Source of the DNA: Halomonas sp. PR-M31
GTDB lineage: Bacteria > Pseudomonadota > Gammaproteobacteria > Pseudomonadales > Halomonadaceae
DNA: 64,000 nt
Assembly: GCF_001039575.1 (NCBI RefSeq)
Contig: NZ_JIBT01000014.1
Span: 1 to 64,000 of the forward strand
Reading direction: 5' to 3'
The stretch's first letter is position 1, and each line of letters begins with the position of its first letter. Of this stretch, positions 10,932 through 19,574 are shown in pieces. The notes beneath the pieces were generated by a model. It ran no database searches and was not told the DNA's origin. It saw nothing but the letters and a program-made list of their open reading frames with translations. A program made the position numbers and the translations under genes.

Positions 10932-12350
10932 ATGAGTCGACTTTTCGAAACACGCCCTGGAGACGATGGGCTGCCCGGACCCCAGCGACGCGCTGCCGTC
11001 ATTGTGCTGATTTTCGGCACCCTGATGGCGGTGCTCGATGCCAATATGGTCAATATCGCTCTACCCACCATGGCGCGGGATCTGGATATTGCGCCTTCTC
11101 GGGTGGTGTGGATCACCAATCTCTACCAGCTGGTGGGAGCCATGAGCCTGTTGGCTTTCGCCGCCTTCAGCCAGGTCATCACTCGGCGCCGGCTCTACAT
11201 CGGCGGTATGACGGTCTTCGCGACAGCGTCCCTGGGCTGTGCGCTGACCCGAGATTTCGAATGGCTTCTGCTTTGGCGAGCCCTGCAGGGGCTCGGGGCC
11301 GCTGCAATGTTGAGTATCGGGCCATCGCTATATCGATTGATATTTCCTACCCGGCTGCTGGGTAGTGCCCTAGGCATTAGCGCCATGGTGGCGGCCCTGG
11401 GCTATGCCTCCGGGCCTTCGTTGGGAGGGCTGGTATTGGCCATTGCCGGCTGGCCCTGGCTATTCGCGCTCAACGTGCCCATCGGAATCATGGTTGTATT
11501 GCTTGCCTGGCGGGTGCTGCCCAAGGAAGCGCCTCGCTCCGGGGGATTCGATTTTCTCGGTGCCTTGCTATCCGCGCTCATGCTGGGATCGCTGGTGGTG
11601 GCAATGGACGCCCTGGCTCATGAAGGCGGATTGCTCGTCTTCTCAGCACTGCTGATGGCGGGATTTGCAAGCGCTTGGCTTTTCCTGCGACGCCAAAGAC
11701 GGATCACGCATCCGCTGCTGCCTCTTGAGATATTCAGCTCGAGACGTCTGTCCTTTGCGGCAACAGTGTCCGGAGTCGTTTTCGTGGCTCAAGGGCTGAC
11801 CTTTGTCTGCCTGTCATTTCTCTATCAGGACGTGCTGGGCTATTCGCCGCTGGTAGCGGCAGGATTATTTACCCCTTGGCCGCTGGTAGTCATGGTCGTC
11901 GCGCCTTTGGCAGGGCGATTTGCCGATCGATTCAACCCCTCGCTGCTGGCGTCGATAGGATTGGGTTTCGCAGCGATGGGACTGGCATCCTTGGCACTGC
12001 TCGATGCAGAGGCGGACATTGCTGACATTGTTTGGCGACCGGCGCTATGTGGACTGGGTTTTGGTATGTTCCAGTCGCCCAACAATCGGGAACTGCTTTC
12101 CAATGCTCCCAAATCGCTGAGCGCTATCGCCTCCGGGGTATTGGCAACGGTACGCACCTTCGGTCAGTCCCTTGGGGTGGCGCTCACCGGGCTCGTGTTT
12201 GCCTGGGATCCACAAGGCGTGCATGTCGCCTTGTGGATCGGCGTCGGTGTGATATTGATGGCCTTGCTCATCAGCAGCTGGCGCATCCCGATCACGGCCG
12301 CTACCCGAAGGGAAGAAGGCGTTGGCGAGTCATCGCCTGGACTGAAGTGA
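10932..12350 (+). CDS. MFS multidrug-type exporter, DHA2 (14-helix) family
   Basis: 472 residues, highly hydrophobic with about 14 membrane helices. The first helix carries the DHA2 signature 'L-M-A-V-L-D-A-N-M-V-N-I-A-L-P' (around 30-45), and helix 5 has the antiporter motif C-like 'A-L-G-Y-A-S-G-P-S-L-G-G'. Members expel drugs, dyes or osmolytes by proton exchange; substrate is unknown. The start at 10932 is the only plausible one ahead of helix 1, yet it has no Shine-Dalgarno and a terminator hairpin sits six bases upstream, so expression may need an unusual (leaderless or attenuated) arrangement. Alternative: a start codon further in, which would cut the first helix. Confidence 0.88.
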   Translation: MSRLFETRPGDDGLPGPQRRAAVIVLIFGTLMAVLDANMVNIALPTMARDLDIAPSRVVWITNLYQLVGAMSLLAFAAFSQVITRRRLYIGGMTVFATASLGCALTRDFEWLLLWRALQGLGAAAMLSIGPSLYRLIFPTRLLGSALGISAMVAALGYASGPSLGGLVLAIAGWPWLFALNVPIGIMVVLLAWRVLPKEAPRSGGFDFLGALLSALMLGSLVVAMDALAHEGGLLVFSALLMAGFASAWLFLRRQRRITHPLLPLEIFSSRRLSFAATVSGVVFVAQGLTFVCLSFLYQDVLGYSPLVAAGLFTPWPLVVMVVAPLAGRFADRFNPSLLASIGLGFAAMGLASLALLDAEADIADIVWRPALCGLGFGMFQSPNNRELLSNAPKSLSAIASGVLATVRTFGQSLGVALTGLVFAWDPQGVHVALWIGVGVILMALLISSWRIPITAATRREEGVGESSPGLK

Positions 12351-12407
12351 GGCGGTACAATGACGCTCAACCTGATGCAAGATCAAATCGATGAAAGGAG
12401 GTCATGC

Positions 12408-12716
12408 ATGAGTGTCCAAACACGCATTGAAGACAAGCTCAAAGCTCTCGACCCTGAGTATCTTGAGGTCGAGAATGAAAGCCACATGCACAGCGTGCCG
12501 CCCAACTCGGAGACTCACTTCAAGGTGACGCTGGCCTCGCAGCGCTTTGAAGGACTGATGCCGGTCAAGCGCCATCAGCAGGTCTATGCGGTCCTGGCGG
12601 ACGAGCTGGCAGGGCCGGTGCATGCACTGGCCCTGCATCTGTACACGCCCCAGGAGTGGATCGCTCGCGGGAACTCGCGTCCTGACTCCCCGAACTGTCG
12701 GGGCGGTGGACGCTAG
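12408..12716 (+). CDS. bolA: BolA family protein
   Basis: 102 residues, matching BolA from start to end: the fingerprint 'S-x-x-H-x-H-S-V-P-P-x-S-E-T-H-F-K-V' and 'F-E-G-L-M-P-V-K-R-H-Q-Q-V-Y' with the invariant histidine used to bind iron-sulfur clusters with a monothiol glutaredoxin. The ATG at 12408 is chosen because a perfect AAAGGAGG (12394-12401) sits six bases upstream. BolA proteins influence cell shape, stress response and iron-sulfur transfer. The stop overlaps the GTG of the next gene (TAGTG), so bolA, the HolD-like gene and rimI form a coupled unit. Confidence 0.93.
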   Translation: MSVQTRIEDKLKALDPEYLEVENESHMHSVPPNSETHFKVTLASQRFEGLMPVKRHQQVYAVLADELAGPVHALALHLYTPQEWIARGNSRPDSPNCRGGGR

Positions 12717-13654
12717 TGCCCGGCGAACCCCTGCGCTCTCAATATCTCGAGGCCATGGGTCTGACCGCTTGGGTCAGTCGTTACCGACTACCCAATGCGG
12801 CGCCCACGACCCAGTGTGAATGGCTCGAGCCCGAAGCGCCGCCAAGCCAACCACCGGCCCAGCGCTTACAGGCACTGCTAGGCAAGGCTGCTCACGAGGA
12901 GAGAGCGCTTGAAAACGATCAGGATCGTTCGGCGTCGTCAACAGCATCGTCCTTGAGCAACCCCTCGTCCCCGTCTGTAGCAACGCCATCACGTCAAGCC
13001 AGGCGAGCCCGGGCATTGTTGGATGACAATGGTATCGACGGTGATGAAGACAAGGGTAACGACGACAGCGATAGCAGCAGGGCTCCTCAGACGCGCGTCG
13101 CCAAAGTTGGATCGGAAGCGTCTGATCTTGCTCCAGATACCAGCACTGTCTCCCCCCAGGCTTCCCTGCGTTTTTCATTGCAGATTGCCGCTCTGGATGG
13201 TCGCTGGCTTGTGATGCTGCCAGGTCGAGAGTTAACAGATTCCTTGGCCAGAGGCTTATTGGCCAATCTGTTACAGGCGGCGCATATCGCTCCTGGTACG
13301 GCACTCGATTTCCAGGCTTTCGATTGGCCGATGATGGAGGGGTTGCCCGTGGAAGCGCCGCTGGAAGAAGCCAAGGACGGTCTGCGGGCCTTCGTCGAAG
13401 GCCGTCGCCGGCGCGGCTGGCGTCCGGAGCGCCTGTTGCTCTTCGGGGAAGATGCCACATTGGATTCGGTGCTAAGCCTGCAGGAGCACCATTGCCATTT
13501 GTTGGACATTCCCGGCTGGCAAGGCCCTTCATTGCAAACGCTTGCACAGTCTGCACAGGCCAAGCGAGAAATATGGCCACTGCTGAACGAATGGCGCAAA
13601 GCCTGGCATCAAGCGGCTCAAGGCAAGACGGATGATGATGAAGCGGCGCATTGA
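12716..13654 (+). CDS. HolD-like protein (possible DNA polymerase III psi) with acidic linker
   Basis: 312 residues from a GTG overlapping the bolA stop. The N-terminus (R-S-Q-Y-L-E-A-M-G-L-T-A-W-V-S-R) resembles the clamp-loader psi (HolD) N-terminal segment that contacts chi/SSB. A low-complexity acidic and serine-rich stretch follows (about 75-145), then a globular C-terminal region with 'GRWLVMLPGRELTD' and 'LLLFGEDATLDSVL'. Position directly before rimI matches the E. coli holD-rimI order. E. coli HolD is only 137 residues, so this is at best an extended relative. Equivalent pseudomonad genes are often annotated merely as hypothetical. Function stays tentative. Confidence 0.6.
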   Translation: MPGEPLRSQYLEAMGLTAWVSRYRLPNAAPTTQCEWLEPEAPPSQPPAQRLQALLGKAAHEERALENDQDRSASSTASSLSNPSSPSVATPSRQARRARALLDDNGIDGDEDKGNDDSDSSRAPQTRVAKVGSEASDLAPDTSTVSPQASLRFSLQIAALDGRWLVMLPGRELTDSLARGLLANLLQAAHIAPGTALDFQAFDWPMMEGLPVEAPLEEAKDGLRAFVEGRRRRGWRPERLLLFGEDATLDSVLSLQEHHCHLLDIPGWQGPSLQTLAQSAQAKREIWPLLNEWRKAWHQAAQGKTDDDEAAH

Positions 13655-14117
13655 ACCGCTAACGTCCCGATGGCTGGATCGAATAATCGCCATCGAAAGC
13701 GCCGGTCAGTTACATCCCTGGTCCCGGGCCCAGCTTCAAGATGCTTTCAAGGATGAGCGTGCGGTTCTTTTGGGTGCTTTCGAAAATGATGATCTGGTGG
13801 CCTACGCGGCAGTCTATCGATTGCCGTTTGAGGCGGAATTGCAGGCGATCACCGTTGCCCCCGAGGCTCGACGACGCGGTATCGCTCGAGCTCTGCTCGA
13901 AGAAGTAGTCGTGGAAGCGATGCGCTGGGGCAGCGAGCGTGTGCTGCTCGAGGTCAGGGAATCGAACTGGGCGGCTCGGACACTGTATGAGCGGCAAGAA
14001 TTCTCGGAGGATGCTCGGCGGCGCGGGTACTATGCACCTGCACAGGCTTTGGAAGCAGGACAGCGCGAGGACGCGCTACTGATGTCACGCTGTCTTGCTA
14101 CCGCTGATAGGTCGTGA
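13632..14117 (+). CDS. rimI: Ribosomal protein S18-alanine N-acetyltransferase RimI
   Basis: 161 residues, one GNAT domain. The acetyl-CoA loop reads 'V-A-P-E-A-R-R-R-G-I-A-R-A-L-L' (R/Q-x-x-G-x-A), and the downstream 'L-E-V-R-E-S-N-W-A-A-R-T-L-Y-E-R-Q-E-F' is the RimI signature, with the catalytic tyrosine/glutamate region following. It acetylates the N-terminal alanine of S18. The gene overlaps the HolD-like gene by 23 bases; three consecutive ATGs (13632, 13635, 13638) could serve as start. Confidence 0.93.
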   Translation: MMMKRRIEPLTSRWLDRIIAIESAGQLHPWSRAQLQDAFKDERAVLLGAFENDDLVAYAAVYRLPFEAELQAITVAPEARRRGIARALLEEVVVEAMRWGSERVLLEVRESNWAARTLYERQEFSEDARRRGYYAPAQALEAGQREDALLMSRCLATADRS

Positions 14118-14151
14118 CATCAGCGGCGATCATGCATCAAGGAGTATGGCA

Positions 14152-14361
14152 TCAGGAAAAGCTGGTTTCGCTACTCTCTGAGCTTTCCAGCTCGCGAAAC
14201 TTTTCCAACAAGCCGTTCAGGCGCCGTTCCCATTCTTGGTGTTCCTGCTTGAGTCGAGCGTTTTCCTCGCGCAACTCTTCGCTTTCCATCTTCAGCATCT
14301 CGAGGGATTCCACCGCGTTGGTGACCTTCTGCTCCAGCTGATTGAAAAGTTCGATGCTCAT
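14152..14361 (-). CDS. zapB: Cell division protein ZapB
   Basis: 69 residues, almost entirely one coiled coil with leucines at heptad spacing (L-F-N-Q-L-E-Q-K-V-x-x-A-V-E-S-L-E-M-L-K-M-E). It matches ZapB (E. coli 81 residues), which stabilises the Z-ring through ZapA and links to the chromosome terminus via MatP. The ATG at 14361 is preceded by AGGAGAAC-type ribosome binding sequence. It lies 80 bp after rsmD, both leftward, beside ftsY-E-X on the other strand, so division genes cluster here. Confidence 0.87.
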   Translation of the reverse strand: MSIELFNQLEQKVTNAVESLEMLKMESEELREENARLKQEHQEWERRLNGLLEKFRELESSESSETSFS

Positions 14362-14441
14362 CCTGTTCTCCTGACGTCTTGCAGTTCTCTGAAGGGGTTT
14401 TGTTCGTTCTAACGGATACTTTGGGGGCGTCCTGCAGCCGT

Positions 14442-15101
14442 TCAGCCTACGCTGCGAGGGTGGTCTCGGCAAGCGTCTCCAGCTGGCGACGCGGTACGTT
14501 GATAGAGCCGGCCATGGCTCTCTCCCGCCGGCACCTCGCGGTGCAGTTTCCAGGTTGCAGGTACCTTCAGCACAAGCTCCGACTCCGTCTCTACATAGAT
14601 CCAGGCCTCGTCGTTTAACCATCCTCGTTGTTCAAGCAAGCAACAGGTATCGCCGGCCAATCCCTGGCGAAAGGGTGGGTCGAGAAAGACGATATCGAAA
14701 GGCTGTGGCGGACCGTTCAAGAATGCAAGCGCACTGCGAGTGATCACGTGCCCGGAAGCGTCCAGGGTCTGCAGATTTGCTTCGATGCCGCGCGCGACCG
14801 CGCCGTCGGCTTCGACGAAAAGCGCTTCCTGAGCGCCTCGCGAAAGCGCCTCCAGCCCCAAGGCGCCGGTGCCAGCAAACAGGTCGAGCACGCGGCGATC
14901 CGCAAGCTCAAACGCCAACCAGTTGAATAGCGTTTCTCGCACCCGATCCGGAGTCGGACGCAGCCCGGGATGATCTGGTACCGGTAGCAGACGGCGGCGG
15001 AATCTGCCGCCGATGATGCGCAGCTTCCCGCCTCTCTTGCCACGGGAGCTGGCGGGAGTTGAGCGGCTTGGGCGGGATGTAGAAGGGCGACGAGGATTCA
15101 T
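14442..15101 (-). CDS. rsmD: 16S rRNA (guanine-966 N2)-methyltransferase RsmD
   Basis: 219 residues. After a basic N-terminal tail comes 'L-R-I-I-G-G-R-F-R-R-R' and 'LRPTPDRVRETLFNWL', then SAM-binding motif I 'V-L-D-L-F-A-G-T-G-A-L-G-L-E-A-L-S-R-G-A' (about 90-110) and motif IV 'F-L-D-P-P-F'. These define RsmD, which methylates G966 in the small subunit. It has a short extra tail after the usual 'E-S-H-G-R-L-Y' end. RsmD and ftsY are divergent, separated by 132 bp; this pairing (rsmD-ftsYEX-rpoH) is conserved in gammaproteobacteria. Confidence 0.95.
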   Translation of the reverse strand: MNPRRPSTSRPSRSTPASSRGKRGGKLRIIGGRFRRRLLPVPDHPGLRPTPDRVRETLFNWLAFELADRRVLDLFAGTGALGLEALSRGAQEALFVEADGAVARGIEANLQTLDASGHVITRSALAFLNGPPQPFDIVFLDPPFRQGLAGDTCCLLEQRGWLNDEAWIYVETESELVLKVPATWKLHREVPAGESHGRLYQRTASPAGDACRDHPRSVG

Positions 15102-15233
15102 GATCGGCAGATTGTACGAGGGGACTCATAAAAGCGATAGTCTTCGATGATAGTCCTAGGCGTTGGTCTACAGCGATAGTGCACAGTGATAGAATATTGC
15201 CATTATTCATCTTTCAACTGACAGAATTTGCCC

Positions 15234-16762
15234 ATGTTCGGTTTTTTGAAGCGTAAGAAAAAGCAGGACTCCGATCAGCAGGACGCCTTGGAATCCCAGA
15301 CGAGCAATGCCGAAGGGCAGAAGGTCGAGGAGGAGACCAAAAAACAAGGCATCGACGCGGAGGTTACTGCCACAAAAGTGGTACAGGAGCATGATCCTGA
15401 GGCCCAGCAGAGCATTTCCTATGAGCCAGATGCGCTCGAACGTGACGCCGCTCGAGAAGCGCTCGACGATAGCGAGCTGGTACCGGGTGAGGCTCATAGT
15501 GCGTTGGATGAGATACCCGTCGAAACGCCTCGAGAGGAGTTGGCCCATGAGGTTTCCCGTCCTGAAGAGAATACCCCGCCGCTAGGTGAAACCCGCGCCG
15601 AGAATGCCGTTTCGCCCGACTCCTTCGACGGCGAGAAGGATGAAATCAAGGAAGAGGTGCTGGCCCAGGCCGCGGCGGAAGCGCACCAGGAATTGCGCGA
15701 GCAAGACGACAATCACGTGCCGCATGATGTTTCGGCTACGTCCAGTCAGGATGCCAGCGCCTCCTCGTTGGCTCAGACGTCGCCGGATCAAGAACCCGGC
15801 CAGAAAAAGCCCCGTTCAGAGAAGCAGGCTGGTTCGCCCGCATCAAATCCGGGCTGGGCAAGACTCGCGCCAACCTGACCGATGGCATCGCCGATCTATT
15901 CATGGGCAAGAAGCAGATCGATGATGAACTCATGGAGGATCTCGAGACCCAGCTGCTGATGGCGGATGTAGGTATCGAAGCCACCAGCGAGATCATCGAC
16001 CGTCTCTCTGCACGGGTTTCTCGTAAGGAACTCAAGGACCCCCAGGCGCTTTATCGTGCGCTGCAGGAAGAGCTGACAGACTTGCTGGCGCCGGTGGCAA
16101 CGCCACTGACCCTGCCGCCCAAGGGCGAAGGGCCCTTCGTCATTCTGATGGTGGGGGTCAATGGTGTGGGCAAGACTACTACCATCGGCAAGTTGACCAA
16201 GCGTTTTCAGGCAGAAGGGCGCAGCGTGATGCTGGCCGCCGGCGATACCTTTCGCGCCGCTGCGGTGGAGCAATTGAAGGTCTGGGGCGAGCGCAACAAG
16301 GTGCCGGTGGTGGCTCAGCATACCGGCGCTGACAGCGCCTCGGTGATCTACGACGCCCTGGCGGCTGCCAAGGCGCGCAAGGTCGATGTGCTGATCGCCG
16401 ATACCGCGGGGCGGTTGCATAACAAGGGCCATCTGATGGAAGAGCTCAAGAAGGTGCGTCGAGTAATGGCGAAGCTGGATGAGTCCGCGCCTCAGGAAGT
16501 GATGCTGGTGCTGGATGCGGGTACCGGACAGAATGCCCTTGCCCAGGTCAGCACCTTCGACGAGGCGATTCCGGTGACCGGTATTACCCTGACCAAGCTC
16601 GATGGCACCGCCAAGGGGGGAATCATCTTCGCCCTGGCCAAGCAGAAGGCCATACCAATCCGCTTCATCGGCGTCGGTGAGACTCTCGACGATCTGCGTC
16701 CTTTCGCGGCCCAGGATTTCGTGGCGGCGCTGTTTTCCCGGGAAGACGAGAACGTCGGATGA
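15234..16762 (+). CDS. ftsY: Signal recognition particle receptor FtsY, with an apparent one-base loss
   Basis: SRP receptor GTPase that docks ribosome-nascent chain complexes at SecYEG. N-terminus MFGFLKRKKK, then an acidic A-domain rich in E and D, then the NG domain with G1 'G-V-N-G-V-G-K-T-T-T', 'D-T-F-R-A-A-A-V-E-Q-L', 'D-T-A-G-R' and 'T-K-L-D-G'. The frame breaks between about 15803 and 15827; one extra base joins the acidic domain to 'G-W-F-A-R-I-K-S-G-L-G-K-T-R-A-N-L', which opens the N domain and is fully readable in the next frame. The gene is essential, so an error is likely. Its stop overlaps ftsE as ATGA. Confidence 0.92.
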
Positions 16763-17438
16763 TCCGTTTCGAGCATGTCGGCAAGCGCTACGGTGGGCGT
16801 TTCGATGCGCTGGCCAACATCGATTTTCGTATCCGCCGGGGCGAGATGGTTTTTTTGACCGGCCATTCCGGCGCGGTAAGAGTTCGCTTCTACGGCTGCT
16901 CATGCGGCTCGAGCGCCCCACCCGGGGAAGAATACTGGTCGCCGATCACGATATCGATCGGCTGCACACCAGTCAGATTCCGTTCTATCGCCGTCAGATC
17001 GGCGTGGTGTTCCAGAATCACCAGCTGTTGTTCGATCGGGATGTCTTTGCCAACGTGGCGCTTCCTCTTCAGATCCAGGGACTGGAACCTCATGAGGCAG
17101 CCCGTCGCGTACGCGCAGCGCTGGACAAGGTAGGCCTGCTGCATCGTGAAAAGGCGCTGCCCATCGAGCTGTCCGGCGGTGAGCAGCAGCGTATCGGCAT
17201 CGCCCGGGCCGTGGTCAACAAGCCGGCGCTGCTGTTGGCGGACGAGCCTACTGGCAACCTGGATCCACAGCTGTCTGCGGACATCATGCGCCTGTTCGAG
17301 GATTTCAATCGCATTGGCACCACAATCATGATCGCGAGTCACGATCTTGCCCTGATCGCACGACTGCACCACCGGATATTGAAGCTGAGCGAAGGGCGCT
17401 TGATTGGTGACGATGCCACGGTCGAGGAAGTTTCATGA
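16759..17438 (+). CDS. ftsE: Cell division ATPase FtsE, with an apparent one-base loss
   Basis: ABC ATPase that works with FtsX to activate peptidoglycan hydrolases at the septum. The frame from 16759 reads 'F-E-H-V-G-K-R-Y-G-G' then loses register inside Walker A: a missing G at about 16875-16876 turns G-H-S-G-A-G-K-S-S into a frameshift. The other frame continues without gaps: 'LLRLLMRLERPTRGRI', 'Q-N-H-Q-L-L-F-D-R', signature 'LSGGEQQR', Walker B 'LLLADEPTGNLD'. About 226 residues after repair, like E. coli FtsE (222). ATGA overlaps on both sides couple it to ftsY and ftsX. Confidence 0.92.
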
Positions 17439-18472
17439 ACGCTTCCAGAACGCCTCCCCCGCGTCAGCCAAGGCAGCGGTCATCGTCGTCAGACCAGCCG
17501 GATACTCGTCAGGCGAAGTCAAGACGAGGCGCCCGCAGTCAACGAACCAGAGTCAATAGCCGATTGAGGGCCTGGGCGCGTCATCATCGCGCCATGGCGC
17601 TCGATAGCGTGCGGCGTCTTATACGACGGCCCCTGGGCAGCCTGATGACCATGCTGGCAATCGGTGTCGCACTGATTTTGCCTTGTGCTTTATGGCTGAC
17701 CCTGGACAGTGCTCGACTGCTGGATGCAGGGCTTGAAGAGAGCGCGAGTCTGACGGTGTATCTTGATACCGCTATGGAAGAGAGCGAGGCCATGCAGATG
17801 GCCAGTATCTTGCGTGATCAGCCTCAGGTAGCGGCTGCGCGGCTTGTAACCGCGGCGGAAGGCATGGCGGAATTCGAGCAGGCGCTAGGGCTCGAGGACG
17901 CCTTGATGCGGCTCGACTCCAATCCATTGCCGGCCAGCGTAGTCGTTGCACCGCTGGATACGTCGCCACAAGCGGTACGTGACTTGAGCGAGCAGTTAGA
18001 AAGCATTCAAGGCGTCGATGAGGTTCGGCTCGACCTGGCTTGGCTTGAGCGTTTGCGTCGCTTGGCGGAGCTGGGCCAGCGCCTGACTCTAGCGCTGGGC
18101 GTGCTGTTCGGCTTCGGTGTGTTGTTGATCGTTGGCAACACCATTCGTCTGTCCGTCGAGAACCGGCGCCAAGAGATCGAGGTGGTCACCTTGATCGGTG
18201 CAACCCATGCCTTTGTACGTCGGCCATTTCTTTATAGCGGCGCCTGGTATGGCCTGGGCGGCGGCCTATTGGCCTGGCTGCTGCTGGGGCTAGGCGGGCA
18301 ATGGCTATCGGCGCCGGTACAGGCGCTGGCACAAAGCTATGGAGCCCATTTCACGGTACCAAGACTCGATTGGGAAGGCTCGGCAGCACTGCTTATTTCG
18401 AGTACACTATTGGGCTGGTTGGGCGGCTGGATGGCGGTAGATCGCCATTTAAAAGAGATAAGACCGCGTTGA
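17435..18472 (+). CDS. ftsX: Cell division membrane protein FtsX
   Basis: 345 residues, four membrane helices in the FtsX layout: a basic, proline/serine-rich cytoplasmic tail (about 1-60), helix 1 near 70-90 ('LMTMLAIGVALILPCALWL'), a large periplasmic domain (about 95-215) that would bind the EnvC-type hydrolase activator, then helices at about 220-245, 270-290 and 315-335. 'S-V-E-N-R-R-Q-E-I-E-V-V-T-L-I-G-A-T' is the conserved cytoplasmic loop. It overlaps ftsE by 4 bases (ATGA). Confidence 0.94.
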   Translation: MNASRTPPPRQPRQRSSSSDQPDTRQAKSRRGARSQRTRVNSRLRAWARHHRAMALDSVRRLIRRPLGSLMTMLAIGVALILPCALWLTLDSARLLDAGLEESASLTVYLDTAMEESEAMQMASILRDQPQVAAARLVTAAEGMAEFEQALGLEDALMRLDSNPLPASVVVAPLDTSPQAVRDLSEQLESIQGVDEVRLDLAWLERLRRLAELGQRLTLALGVLFGFGVLLIVGNTIRLSVENRRQEIEVVTLIGATHAFVRRPFLYSGAWYGLGGGLLAWLLLGLGGQWLSAPVQALAQSYGAHFTVPRLDWEGSAALLISSTLLGWLGGWMAVDRHLKEIRPR

Positions 18473-18514
18473 CGTAATGGGCTCAAACTTTGTGGGTAGC
18501 ACCGTTTTCAACGG

Positions 18515-18542
18515 GGAACTTCGTTTATCCTTTGCGGTCTCA
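18515..18542 (+). promoter_or_regulatory. Candidate sigma-E (RpoE) promoter of rpoH
   Basis: GGAACTT (18515-18521), 16-bp spacer, TCTCA (18538-18542). This matches the E. coli sigma-E consensus (GGAACTT, 15-17 bp, TCnnA). Transcription would begin near 18549, leaving an untranslated leader of about 83 bases before the rpoH ATG. E. coli rpoH also has a sigma-E-dependent promoter. Confidence 0.7.
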
Positions 18543-18631
18543 TCAGCAGCGTACTATGTTAGGAGTCTAACGATTATTTCGCCAAATCAATGTCGGTTTC
18601 CTTCTCACGAGGCAACATGGAGACATCCTGC

Positions 18632-19498
18632 ATGAGCACCAGTCTTCAGCCTATTGGCCAGCTTTCACCGGGCCAGGATCTGAACGGTTACATTCGCGCG
18701 GTCAACGGTATCGCCGTACTCACCGCGGAAGAAGAACGCGAGCTGGGCTTTCGTCTGTATGATCACAACGATCTGGAAGCTGCACGGCGTCTGGTCATGT
18801 CGCACCTGCGATTTGTGGTGCATATTGCTCGCAGTTATTCCGGTTATGGTCTGCCCCAGGCGGATCTGATTCAAGAAGGCAATGTCGGGCTCATGAAGGC
18901 GGTCAAGCGTTTCGACCCGAATCAAGGCGTGCGCTTGGTTTCCTTTGCGGTGCACTGGATCAAGGCTGAGATACATGAGTTCGTGTTGCGCAACTGGCGT
19001 ATCGTCAAGGTCGCCACTACCAAGGCTCAGCGCAAGCTGTTCTTCAACCTGCGCAGCGCCAAGAAGCGTCTTGCCTGGCTCAATGTCGATGAGGTGGACG
19101 CAATCGCCAAGGACCTCAACGTCAAGCCCGAGGTAGTGCGTGAAATGGAAGGGCGTTTGTCCGCCTTCGATGCCGGTTTCGATGCCTCGCCCTCTGAAGA
19201 AGAGGATCAAGGCTACCAGGCGCCGGCACACTATCTCGATGATGAGCGTTTCGATCCGGCGGTACAGCTCGAAGACAACGATTGGGAAGAAGATTCTACC
19301 CGTCGTTTGCAAACAGCGCTGGCGAGCCTTGATGAGCGCTCCCAGGATATCTTGCGCAGCCGCTGGTTGACGGACAGCAAAGCCACTCTTCACGAGCTGG
19401 CTGACACCTATGGTGTTTCTGCCGAACGTATCCGCCAGCTCGAAAAGAACGCCATGAAGAAGATTCGGCAGCAGTTGGGCGATGCTTTGGTCGCCTGA
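18632..19498 (+). CDS. rpoH: RNA polymerase heat-shock sigma factor RpoH (sigma-32)
   Basis: 288 residues from the ATG at 18632, which has GGAGA about 8 bases upstream; an earlier ATG at 18590 would add 14 residues. Region 2 holds '[19 protein letters not shown]' and '[14 protein letters not shown]'; the RpoH box 'Q-R-K-L-F-F-N-L-R' specific to sigma-32 is intact (about 132-140), and region 4 ends '[11 protein letters not shown]'. It directs transcription of chaperone and protease genes. It follows ftsX by 160 bp with its own sigma-E-like promoter, and a terminator follows. Confidence 0.96.
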   Translation: MSTSLQPIGQLSPGQDLNGYIRAVNGIAVLTAEEERELGFRLYDHNDLEAARRLVMSHLRFVVHIARSYSGYGLPQADLIQEGNVGLMKAVKRFDPNQGVRLVSFAVHWIKAEIHEFVLRNWRIVKVATTKAQRKLFFNLRSAKKRLAWLNVDEVDAIAKDLNVKPEVVREMEGRLSAFDAGFDASPSEEEDQGYQAPAHYLDDERFDPAVQLEDNDWEEDSTRRLQTALASLDERSQDILRSRWLTDSKATLHELADTYGVSAERIRQLEKNAMKKIRQQLGDALVA

Positions 19499-19522
19499 TA
19501 GATTATCTCGGACGTATCCATG

Positions 19523-19553
19523 ATGCCCTTGGCCAACCGGTCAAGGGCATTTT
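19523..19553 (+). terminator. Intrinsic terminator after rpoH
   Basis: ATGCCCTTG/CAAGGGCAT stem (9 bp) around a 10-nt loop, followed by TTTTC. It separates rpoH from convergent slmA. Confidence 0.82.
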
Positions 19554-19574
19554 CTTGTCATCGAATGAAGATTT

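Noticed and set aside
16602-16790. N-terminal extension of ftsE in the other frame
   Set aside because: The region is the 3' end of ftsY read out of frame. The real ftsE start is the ATGA overlap at 16759, with a missing base at about 16875.
15896-16921. Leftward 341-codon frame opposite ftsY
   Set aside because: Antisense of the FtsY NG domain, with no family features and no promoter. High GC content commonly opens such frames.
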